From: Paractinoplanes maris
GTDB taxonomy: Bacteria > Actinomycetota > Actinomycetes > Mycobacteriales > Micromonosporaceae
Direction of reading: 5' to 3'
Assembly: GCF_023544465.1 (NCBI RefSeq)
Contig: NZ_JALPVL010000005.1
Location: 496,001 to 560,000 of the forward strand
DNA length: 64,000 nucleotides
Each line of letters starts with the position of its first letter. Positions within the stretch are counted from its first letter, which is position 1. Positions 15,509 to 22,601 of the stretch are shown here, in pieces. Both the position numbers and the translations under genes were made by a program. The notes beneath the pieces were generated by a model. It saw only the letters and a list, made by a program, of their open reading frames with translations. It did no database searches and was not told where the DNA came from.

Positions 15509-16573
15509 ATGGCGCACAGTCCTATCCTGGCCGCACCGCTCGAGACGCTCGCATCCCCCCTGTTGTGGGCGATCAGCATCGCGGTCCTGATCGGGCTCCT
15601 GGTGGCCGATTTTGTGGTCACCCGCAAGCCCCACGACGTCTCGATGCGCGAGGCCGCCGGCTGGTCGGTCTTCTACCTGACGCTGCCGGCCGTGTTCGGC
15701 CTGGTGCTCTGGTGGGCCTACGGCAGCCGGCCGGCGATCGAGTTCTACACTGGGTTCGTCGTCGAGAAATCGCTGTCGGTCGACAATCTGTTCGTCTTCA
15801 TGCTCCTGCTGGGCGCGTTCGCCGTGCCCTCGGCCCTGGCTCAGCGCGTTCTCCTGTACGGCATCGCGGGCGCTCTCGTCCTGCGGGGCATCTTCATCGC
15901 GCTCGGCGCCGCCGTCCTCCAGGCCGGCACCTGGGCGTTCCTGCTCTTCGGGGCCATCCTGCTGCTGACCGCGGTGAAGGTGCTGCGCGACGCCCGCAGC
16001 GACGACGCCCACTCGGTCGACATCGATCAGATGCGCAGCGTCAAGGTGCTCCGCCGGTTCTTCCCGGTCACGAAGGAGTACCACGGCAGCAAGATGGTCA
16101 TCCGCCAGGCCGGCCGCCGCGCGCTGACCCCGCTCGCGGTCGTGGTGTTCGCCGTGTTCATGACCGACATCGTGTTCGCGGTCGACTCGGTCCCGGCCGT
16201 GTACGGCGTGACCGAGGATCCCTACCTGGTGTTCGCGACCAATGCGTTCGCCCTGATGGGTCTGCGGGCGTTGTACTTCGTGCTCCGCAACGTGCTCGAC
16301 AAGCTGCGCCACCTCGATTACGGCCTGGCCATCATCCTGGCCTTCATCGGCGTGAAACTGGTGCTGCACTGGGCCCACGGCGTCTGGCCGTCGCTGCCCG
16401 AGGTGCCGACGCTGGCCTCCCTGGGCGTCATCGCGGTCACCCTGATCACGGTGACGATCACCAGCATGGTGGCCAACCGTCGCGACGCGGCCACGGCCGG
16501 CGCCGGCGCGGTCGCCGAGCCCGGGACCGCCGGCCCGGTACCCGTGGGGCAGTCCCGGGACGACGTGTCCTAG
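15509..16573 (+). CDS. TerC-family integral membrane protein, probable Mn2+ exporter
   Basis: A 354-residue polytopic membrane protein of the TerC/Alx family, which exports manganese or assists metal loading during protein export. Diagnostic segments are FVVEKSLSVDNLFVFMLL near residue 84 and FMTDIVFAVDSVPAVYGVTED near 215, each carrying the acidic residues thought to bind metal, followed by FALMGLRALYFVL. About seven to nine hydrophobic helices; an Ala/Gly/Pro-rich tail is cytoplasmic or extracellular. ATG 15509 follows GAGGAGG by six bases. An ATG at 15481 begins with the same ten bases (ATGGCGCACA) but is out of frame. The upstream riboswitch supports manganese as effector. Confidence 0.88.
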   Translation: MAHSPILAAPLETLASPLLWAISIAVLIGLLVADFVVTRKPHDVSMREAAGWSVFYLTLPAVFGLVLWWAYGSRPAIEFYTGFVVEKSLSVDNLFVFMLLLGAFAVPSALAQRVLLYGIAGALVLRGIFIALGAAVLQAGTWAFLLFGAILLLTAVKVLRDARSDDAHSVDIDQMRSVKVLRRFFPVTKEYHGSKMVIRQAGRRALTPLAVVVFAVFMTDIVFAVDSVPAVYGVTEDPYLVFATNAFALMGLRALYFVLRNVLDKLRHLDYGLAIILAFIGVKLVLHWAHGVWPSLPEVPTLASLGVIAVTLITVTITSMVANRRDAATAGAGAVAEPGTAGPVPVGQSRDDVS

Positions 16574-16586
16574 TGGCGGCGCGGCG

Positions 16587-18038
16587 TCACTCTCCCGAGG
16601 GTGCGGTCAGGGTGACGCCGAGGCGCACGGGCGTACCGAAATTGGGGGTTCCGTCGGCGTTCCAGGTGAACTTCTGGGCGCGGGTGGAGCGGTTCATGTC
16701 GCAGCCGCCGCCGGCCGAGTCGTTGGCGTGGTAGACGATCCAGTCCTCGGTGCCGTCCGGGCTCTTGAAGAAGCCGTTGTGGCCCGGGGCGAAGACACTG
16801 TTGGCGTCGCTGCGCTGGAAGACCGGGTTGGCGCTCTTGGTCCAGTGGGCCGGGTTCATCGGGTCGGTGCCGGTCAGCGTGAGCAGTCCCAGCTTGTAGT
16901 CGGGACCCCAGCAGGCCGAGGCCGAATAGACCACCATCACCTTGCCGTTGCGGTACAACGGCTCGGGCCCCTCGTTGACCGCCCCGGTCTGCCGCTCCCA
17001 TGACAGTGTCGGCGAGCTCAGCCGCACCCTCGACCCGCTCAGGGTGTACGGGTTGGCCAGGCGCTGGATGAAGTTGCTCTGGCCCGCGCCGTCACCGCCG
17101 TACGTGCCCATCAGATAGAGGTTGCTGCCGACCTTCAGAACACTGGCGTCGAGCTGCCAGTCGCCGCCCAGGTCGGCCTTGAAGGTGTATGGGCCCATCG
17201 GGTCGGTGCCCGAGCTCTCCAGGACGTGCAGCCGCTGCGTCGGGTTGTAGTCCGAGACGTTCTGCCCGGCCACGTAATACAGGTACCAGCGACCGTTGAG
17301 CAGATGGAATTCGGGCGCCCACATGTTGCAGCAGCCGTTGGCCCGGCCGCCCAGGTTGAAGATCACCTGATCGGCGGCCGAGGCCAATCCGGCCAGAGTG
17401 GACGAGCGCCGCATCGTGACGGTCGAGTTCCACGTCGTGGTGGCCAGATAGTAGAAGCCGTTGTAGTACTGCAGCCACGGGTCCGGGCCGTTGCGTTTGA
17501 TCGGGTTGGTGAACGTGCGGGCGGCCGAGCCGAGCGCGATCAGCTGCCATTGCTGGTTGGCCCCGTCGAGATCCTGGAACTGGGAGACCTTGGCCCCGTC
17601 GGCGGTCGAGAACTCCCAGACGTCCAGGGCCTTGCCGCTGTTGCGGTTGATCAGCCGGACGTCGCCGCCGGCCGAGTCGGCCAGCCGGAACTGCTGCCGG
17701 GCGTCGTTGCGGTCGGCGTTCTGCACGAGCTGGACGCCGTCGGCCGTGGTGGGCAGATCGAGCACCTTGCCGCTGTGCACCGACTGCACCCGATACCAGC
17801 CGCCACCGGAATCGAGGAACTTCCACTGCTGCCAGGCGCCGTCGTTACGGGCGTACTGGTTGATCGCCGCACCGTCGGTGGTGGCCAGGTTGTAGACGTC
17901 GAGCGCCTTCCCGCTGTTGCGGTTGACCATCACGTACGGGACGTTGGGGTTGACCGTGGCGGCCTGCGCCTCGGTGGCCACGGCGGCCGTGCCGACGGCG
18001 GCCAGCAGCAGGACGAGAGCTCTGCGGAGCGTACGCAT
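16587..18038 (-). CDS. Secreted GH43-family glycosidase with ricin-type (CBM13) lectin domain
   Basis: Extracellular hydrolase of arabinan, arabinoxylan or related side chains. A Sec signal (ending ATEAQA near residue 27) is followed by a ricin-B trefoil (about 33-165) whose repeats end in the QxW marks QQWKF, RQQFRL and QQWQL, then a GH43 five-blade propeller (about 175-483). Expected catalytic acids are the Asp in NGPDPWLQYY, the Asp in WQLDASVLK and the Glu in VNEGPEPLYRNG. Thirteen bases separate it from the upstream arabinanase gene and GAGAGG supplies its ribosome site, so the two form an operon. The exact linkage attacked is not deducible. Confidence 0.88.
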   Translation of the reverse strand: MRTLRRALVLLLAAVGTAAVATEAQAATVNPNVPYVMVNRNSGKALDVYNLATTDGAAINQYARNDGAWQQWKFLDSGGGWYRVQSVHSGKVLDLPTTADGVQLVQNADRNDARQQFRLADSAGGDVRLINRNSGKALDVWEFSTADGAKVSQFQDLDGANQQWQLIALGSAARTFTNPIKRNGPDPWLQYYNGFYYLATTTWNSTVTMRRSSTLAGLASAADQVIFNLGGRANGCCNMWAPEFHLLNGRWYLYYVAGQNVSDYNPTQRLHVLESSGTDPMGPYTFKADLGGDWQLDASVLKVGSNLYLMGTYGGDGAGQSNFIQRLANPYTLSGSRVRLSSPTLSWERQTGAVNEGPEPLYRNGKVMVVYSASACWGPDYKLGLLTLTGTDPMNPAHWTKSANPVFQRSDANSVFAPGHNGFFKSPDGTEDWIVYHANDSAGGGCDMNRSTRAQKFTWNADGTPNFGTPVRLGVTLTAPSGE

Positions 18039-18050
18039 GAGCAGCCTCTC

Positions 18051-19076
18051 TTAGTAGACGAACGGCCAGCCGGCCGCGTCGTAGCCGATGAGGTTGATGC
18101 CGAGCCGGGACGCGCCGTTGTCGGCGTAGTAGTGGTAGACGAGGACGTCGGCGTCGGTGTCGGCCAGCACGGCCTGGTGCCCCGGCCCGTGGATGCTGCC
18201 GTGCCCGGCCAGCACCTGGGTGCCGCCGCCGGAGTTCATCGCGATGCCGGCGCGGTCGGTGAACGGCCCGTCGGGGCTGGTCGAACGGCCGACCATGATG
18301 CGGTAGGTGCTGGCCGCGCCCTGGCAGCACCGGTCGAACGACACCCACTGGTAGTAGTAGCCGCCGTGCTTGAACAGGAACGGCGCCTCGATCGCCCCGC
18401 CGTTACGGCCGGCGATGGCGCGGATCGTGGAGTCGGAGCGCTTGCCGGTCGACGGGTTCAGCGCCACCTGCTTGATGCCCGACCAGAACGACCCGAAGCT
18501 CAACCACCACCGACCGGCGTCGTCGACGAGCAGGTTGGGGTCGATCGCGTTGAAGTTGTCGGCGGTACGCGACTCGATGACCAGGCCCTGATTCGTCCAG
18601 CTGCCGGAGGCACCGGTTGGGCTGGTGGCCAGGAAGATCGCCGAGTGGTTGGACCCGAACGTCGAGGCCGAGTAATACAGGTAGTACTGGCCGTTGCGGT
18701 ACGAGATGTCCGGCGCCCACAGGTTGCGGCTGCCGCCGGTGTAGGCCGTCGTCCACGGCGCGCCGTTCGGGAAGGCGCTGCCCGCCGCCCGGAACGCGGT
18801 GCGGTCGGCCGAGGTTGTCAGCGGGATGTTCGTACCGGTCTGGGCCAGCAGATAGGTGCCCGACGGCGTCTTCACCATTGCCGGGTCGTGCGTGCCGGTC
18901 GCGCCGGAGACGGCGCCCGGGCCGGGGTACGAGGGTGGTGGCACGGTCGGAGTGGCCGCCGCGACGGGTGCGGTCGCTCCGGTCGTCGCCGCCTGGGCCT
19001 GCATCGTGATGGCGCCGATCGCCACGACGACGGTCGCCACCGCGCCGGCGAGCAAGGCGCGTCGAGTGCTGGACAT
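18051..19076 (-). CDS. Secreted GH43 endo-1,5-alpha-L-arabinanase-like enzyme
   Basis: Depolymerises arabinan outside the cell. From ATG 19076 (AAGGAG four bases upstream) the 341-residue protein has a signal peptide ending near MQAQA, a short Pro/Ala linker and a single GH43 propeller. Catalytic triad candidates sit in GTHDPAMVK (Asp), FNAIDPNLLVDD (Asp) and GAIEAPFLFKHG (Glu), the pattern of arabinanases; SRNLWAPDISYRNGQYYLYY and HGSIHGPGHQAVL are also characteristic. First gene of a two-gene operon with the ricin-GH43 enzyme, transcribed away from galM across a LacI-type palindrome. Confidence 0.88.
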   Translation of the reverse strand: MSSTRRALLAGAVATVVVAIGAITMQAQAATTGATAPVAAATPTVPPPSYPGPGAVSGATGTHDPAMVKTPSGTYLLAQTGTNIPLTTSADRTAFRAAGSAFPNGAPWTTAYTGGSRNLWAPDISYRNGQYYLYYSASTFGSNHSAIFLATSPTGASGSWTNQGLVIESRTADNFNAIDPNLLVDDAGRWWLSFGSFWSGIKQVALNPSTGKRSDSTIRAIAGRNGGAIEAPFLFKHGGYYYQWVSFDRCCQGAASTYRIMVGRSTSPDGPFTDRAGIAMNSGGGTQVLAGHGSIHGPGHQAVLADTDADVLVYHYYADNGASRLGINLIGYDAAGWPFVY

Positions 19077-19135
19077 GATGCTCCTTCGAGATCGGTCGGC
19101 TCCCCCACGCCTCGCCACCATTGTTGTTCGTCGAT

Positions 19136-19147
19136 GTTAACGTTAAC
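19136..19147. promoter_or_regulatory. LacI-family-type operator, perfect 12-bp palindrome
   Basis: GTTAACGTTAAC is a perfect palindrome with the central CG typical of LacI-family operators. It lies 60 bases before the arabinanase start and 44 bases before the chosen galM start, so one sugar-responsive repressor could govern both directions. No LacI-type gene lies in the window; arabinose or an arabino-oligosaccharide as inducer is inference from the neighbours. Confidence 0.65.
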
Positions 19148-19190
19148 CATGCAGATGTCAAATACCGCGGACACCGCTACCGTGGTCGGA

Positions 19191-20246
19191 ATGTCAGCAT
19201 CGATCACGCGCGAGGACTGGGGCTCGGCCTCGGGACCCGTCGACCGCTACCTGCTCGACAACGGCGCCGGCTTGCGTGCCGCGGTCCTCACCCACGGGGG
19301 CGTCCTGCAGAGCCTGGAGGTTCCGGACCGGACGGGCGCCACGGCCAACGTCGTCCTCGGCTTCGACCGGCTGCAGGGCTACCTGGACAACCCGGGGCCG
19401 TATTTCGGCGCGCTCATCGGCCGCTACGGCAACCGGATCGCCCAGGGCCGCTTCGAGCTCGACGGCACCACCTACCAGCTGCCGATCAACAACGGACCCA
19501 GCAGCCTGCACGGCGGCGCGAGCGGCTTCGACCAGCGGCTGTGGTCGGCCACGACGGTCGACGAGGCGCTCGAGCTGCGGCTGGTCAGCCCCGACGGCGA
19601 CCAGGGCTATCCCGGCGCCCTGAGCGTCACCGTCCGATACTCGGTGACCGTGGACAACGCGCTGCGGATCGACTACGAGGCCACCACCGACGCGCCGACC
19701 GTGGTCAACCTGACCAACCACAGCTACTTCAACCTGGCCGGCGAGGGCAGCGGCGACATCTACGACCACCGGCTGCGGATCAACGCCACCCACTTCACCC
19801 CGGTCGACGCCGACCTGATCCCCACCGGCGACTTCCATCCGGTGGCCCGCACCCCGATGGACTTCCGCGAGCCGGTGGCCGTCGGCGAGCGCATCCGCAC
19901 CGGCGACGCCCAACTGGCCCACGCCGGCGGCTACGACCACAACTGGATGCTCGACGGCCCGAGCGGCGAACTCTCCCCGGCCGCACACGTGACCGAGCCG
20001 ACCAGCGGACGGACGCTGACCGTCTCCACCACCCAGCCCGGGCTGCAGTTCTACTCCGGCAACTTCCTCGACGGCACGATCACCGGAACCAGCGGCCGCC
20101 TCTACCGCCAGGGCGACGGGCTGGCGCTGGAGACCCAGCACTACCCGGACTCCCCCAACCAACCCGCCTTCCCGTCAACCGTCCTGCGCCCCGGCGAGAC
20201 CCACCGCTCGACCACGGTCTTCCAGTTCGGCGTCTCAGCCACCTGA
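19191..20246 (+). CDS. galM: Aldose 1-epimerase (mutarotase)
   Basis: Interconverts alpha and beta anomers of free sugars before phosphorylation or isomerisation. Family landmarks are IGRYGNRIAQGRFELDG near residue 80, LHGGASGFDQRLW near 105, VVNLTNHSYFNLAG near 172 (catalytic His), GGYDHNWML near 245 (substrate Asp), and LALETQHYPDSPNQPAFPS near 310 (catalytic Glu). ATG 19191 is chosen because a TACCGT hexamer ends seven bases upstream and the protein then has normal length (351). An ATG at 19149 in frame would begin right on the operator. Divergent from the arabinan-degrading operon, suggesting it acts on released pentoses. Confidence 0.9.
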   Translation: MSASITREDWGSASGPVDRYLLDNGAGLRAAVLTHGGVLQSLEVPDRTGATANVVLGFDRLQGYLDNPGPYFGALIGRYGNRIAQGRFELDGTTYQLPINNGPSSLHGGASGFDQRLWSATTVDEALELRLVSPDGDQGYPGALSVTVRYSVTVDNALRIDYEATTDAPTVVNLTNHSYFNLAGEGSGDIYDHRLRINATHFTPVDADLIPTGDFHPVARTPMDFREPVAVGERIRTGDAQLAHAGGYDHNWMLDGPSGELSPAAHVTEPTSGRTLTVSTTQPGLQFYSGNFLDGTITGTSGRLYRQGDGLALETQHYPDSPNQPAFPSTVLRPGETHRSTTVFQFGVSAT

Positions 20247-20413
20247 CCGCGACTGGCCGGACCGCTCCGGGCCCGGCGCCACGGGCAGGGCGACAGCGGG
20301 GCCGGCCACGGCGTCCGAGTCTTGGCGCTTCGGGTGGCTGACAGCGGCCGGCCCGGGGAATGCGACGATCTCGGGGACTTCCCGGGTAGGGCCGCATGGA
20401 CAAGGACAGGCAG

Positions 20414-22429
20414 ATGAGCCGCTACATCATCGTCGGTGCGGGCGCGATCGGTGCCACGGTCGGAGCCCAGCTGCACCAGGCCGGCATCGACGTCGTCCTG
20501 GTGGCGCGGGGCGCCCACCTCGAGGCACTGCGCGAGCACGGTCTGCGCTACCTGCGTCCCGACGGTGAGCACCGGCTGCGCATCCCGGTGTCGTCCGGTC
20601 CCGACGAGACGCCGGTCCGTGACGGGGACGTGCTCGTGCTGGCCACCAAGTCGCAGGACACGGCCGCGGCCCTGCAGAAGTGGGCCGGCGCCACCGACGT
20701 CCCGCTCCTGACCCTGCAGAACGGCCTGGAGAACGAACGTCTGGCGCTACGCCTGTTCCCCACCGTGATCGGCGGTGTCATCTGGGCCCCGGTCAGCCAT
20801 CTCACCCCGGGCGAGGTCGTCTCCCCCGGCCATCCGGCCCCGGCGGTGGTGTGGCTGGGCCGCTACCCGGCCGGGAGCGGCGAGCCGGCCGAGGGCATCG
20901 CGGACGACCTGCGCCGGGCCGGAGTGGTCGCCCGGGTGGTGCCCGACATCCAGCGGTGGAAGGCCGGCAAGCTGCTGGGCAATCTCGTCAACGGCCTGGA
21001 CGCGCTCTATCCGCCCGGCGACCGGCGGAAAGCGGCGGCGGCTGTGCTGCGGCAGGAGGCCGAGGCCGTCTTCGCCGCGGCGGGGATCGACCCGGCCGAC
21101 CTGGGAGCCGACCTCGGCGGTTTCGTCCAGCGGCCGGTGCCGGGCCACCCCCGGCCCGGGCACTCGACCTGGCAGAGCCTGGCCCGCGGCGCCACCCCCG
21201 AAACCGACTACCTGAACGGTGAGATCGTCCTGCTGGGCCGGCTGCACGGCGTCCCCGCACCGCTCAACCAGGCCGTGCAGGAACGCGTCCGACGGGCGGC
21301 CTCCGAGGGCACAGCGCCGGGCTCACTCGACGACGCCGATCTGGCCGCCCTGCTCCCGCCCCACAACCACCACGACAACGGCCCCACCCTCACGTCCCCG
21401 GCCGGCGACCAGAGCCATACCAGCCCAACCCACACGCCCCCGGTCGGCGACCACAGCGACACCAGCCCGACCATCACGCCCTCGGCCAGTGACCACCGCG
21501 ACGCCGGCCCCACCCCCGCACTCCCGACCAGCGATCCCCGCGACGCCAGACCAACCGACGCGTTCTCCGCCGGCGACCGCCGTGACGACATTCTGATCGA
21601 CGTGGCCGAGTTGCAGGCGCGGCTGACCGGATCGGACGCGCCGGTGGTGCTGGACGTGCGATGGGTCCTGGGCGACCCGCACGGGGCCGAGCACTACCGC
21701 GCGGGCCACATCCCCGGTGCCGTCTATGTCGATCTCGAGACCGAGCTGGCCGGTCCGGCCCGCCCCGGCACCGGCACCGGCCGGCACCCCCTCCCCGACC
21801 TGGCCAAGTTCCAGGACGACGTACGCCGATGGGGCGTGACCCGGCGCGGCGGCGTGGTCGTCTACGACAACACCGGTGGGCTCGCCGCCGCCCGCGCGTG
21901 GTGGCTGCTGCGCTGGGCCGGTATCCCCGACGTCCGCATCCTCGACGGCGGGCTGGCCGCCTGGCTGGCCGCGGGCCACCCCCAGGCCACCGGCGACGCC
22001 CCTTCCCGCCCGGCCGGCGACGTCGTACTCCGGCCCGGACAGCTGCCCACCCTGAACGCGGACCAGGCGGCCGACCTGCCCCGTACGGGAACGCTGGTCG
22101 ACGCCCGGGCCGGCGAGCGCTACCGCGGTGAGGTCGAGCCGGTCGACCCGCGGGCCGGGCACATCCCCGGCGCGGTCAGCCTGCCCACCGCGGCCAACCT
22201 GGACGGTGGCCGGTTCCTCGCCACCGCCGCGTTGCGGGAGCGCTTCGCCGGACTGCGCGGCCCGGTCGGTGTCTATTGTGGATCAGGCGTGACCGCCGCG
22301 CACGAGATCGCCGCCCTGGCGATCGCCGGCATCGACGCCGCCCTCTATCCCGGTTCGTGGTCGGAGTGGTCGTCGGACCCGGGCCGCCCGGCCGGAACCG
22401 GCACCGGCACGGGTTCCGGCACATCATGA
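20414..22429 (+). CDS. Fusion of ketopantoate reductase (PanE/ApbA) and rhodanese-type sulfurtransferase
   Basis: A two-enzyme polypeptide of 671 residues. Residues 1 to about 320 form a complete 2-dehydropantoate 2-reductase: dinucleotide motif IVGAGAIGATVG at the start, LTLQNGLENE near 104, catalytic-Lys segment KAGKLLGNLVNGLDALYPP near 185, and ETDYLNGEIVLLGRLHGVPAP near 265. Residues 324-393 are five 14-residue repeats rich in Pro, Thr, Asp and His. Residues about 394-671 are a tandem rhodanese (3-mercaptopyruvate/thiosulfate sulfurtransferase type) with AGHIPGAVYVDLE, VVYDNTGGLAAARAWW and the active-site loop YCGSGVTAAHE, nucleophile Cys622. Start at 20414 is favoured by AAGGA seven bases upstream; an ATG at 20396 is also in frame. 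This domain pairing is unusual. Confidence 0.85.
   Translation: MSRYIIVGAGAIGATVGAQLHQAGIDVVLVARGAHLEALREHGLRYLRPDGEHRLRIPVSSGPDETPVRDGDVLVLATKSQDTAAALQKWAGATDVPLLTLQNGLENERLALRLFPTVIGGVIWAPVSHLTPGEVVSPGHPAPAVVWLGRYPAGSGEPAEGIADDLRRAGVVARVVPDIQRWKAGKLLGNLVNGLDALYPPGDRRKAAAAVLRQEAEAVFAAAGIDPADLGADLGGFVQRPVPGHPRPGHSTWQSLARGATPETDYLNGEIVLLGRLHGVPAPLNQAVQERVRRAASEGTAPGSLDDADLAALLPPHNHHDNGPTLTSPAGDQSHTSPTHTPPVGDHSDTSPTITPSASDHRDAGPTPALPTSDPRDARPTDAFSAGDRRDDILIDVAELQARLTGSDAPVVLDVRWVLGDPHGAEHYRAGHIPGAVYVDLETELAGPARPGTGTGRHPLPDLAKFQDDVRRWGVTRRGGVVVYDNTGGLAAARAWWLLRWAGIPDVRILDGGLAAWLAAGHPQATGDAPSRPAGDVVLRPGQLPTLNADQAADLPRTGTLVDARAGERYRGEVEPVDPRAGHIPGAVSLPTAANLDGGRFLATAALRERFAGLRGPVGVYCGSGVTAAHEIAALAIAGIDAALYPGSWSEWSSDPGRPAGTGTGTGSGTS
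21383..21592 (+). repeat. Five in-frame 42-bp tandem repeats (14-residue units)
   Basis: Units at 21383, 21425, 21467, 21509 and 21551 encode PTLTSPAGDQSHTS, PTHTPPVGDHSDTS, PTITPSASDHRDAG, PTPALPTSDPRDAR and PTDAFSAGDRRDDI. All keep Pro-Thr at the start and Asp at position 9. They join the reductase and rhodanese halves of the fusion protein. Confidence 0.85.
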
Positions 22430-22450
22430 CCGCCGGACCGGTGGGCCGGA

Positions 22451-22601
22451 CCGATCACGGCACCGCGGCTCCAGCAGCGTGATCCGAGGGCGCCGAGCCC
22501 GGTCACACAGAGGTCGCCGGCGGGCGGACCCGATCACGGCACCCGCGGCTTGAGCAGCGTAATCCGGGAGGCGCCGAGCTCGGTCACATAGAGGTTGCCG
22601 G
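22451..22601. repeat. Degenerate 80-bp direct duplication of a gene 3' end
   Basis: The bases 22451-22520 resemble 22530-22601, which are the last codons and stop of the minus-strand secreted-propeller gene. Shared words include GATCACGGCACC, GAGCCCGGTCACA versus GAGCTCGGTCACA, and AGAGGTCGCCGG versus AGAGGTTGCCGG. The copy outside the gene has several substitutions and small indels, so it is an old tandem duplication filling the gap to the fusion gene. Confidence 0.65.
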
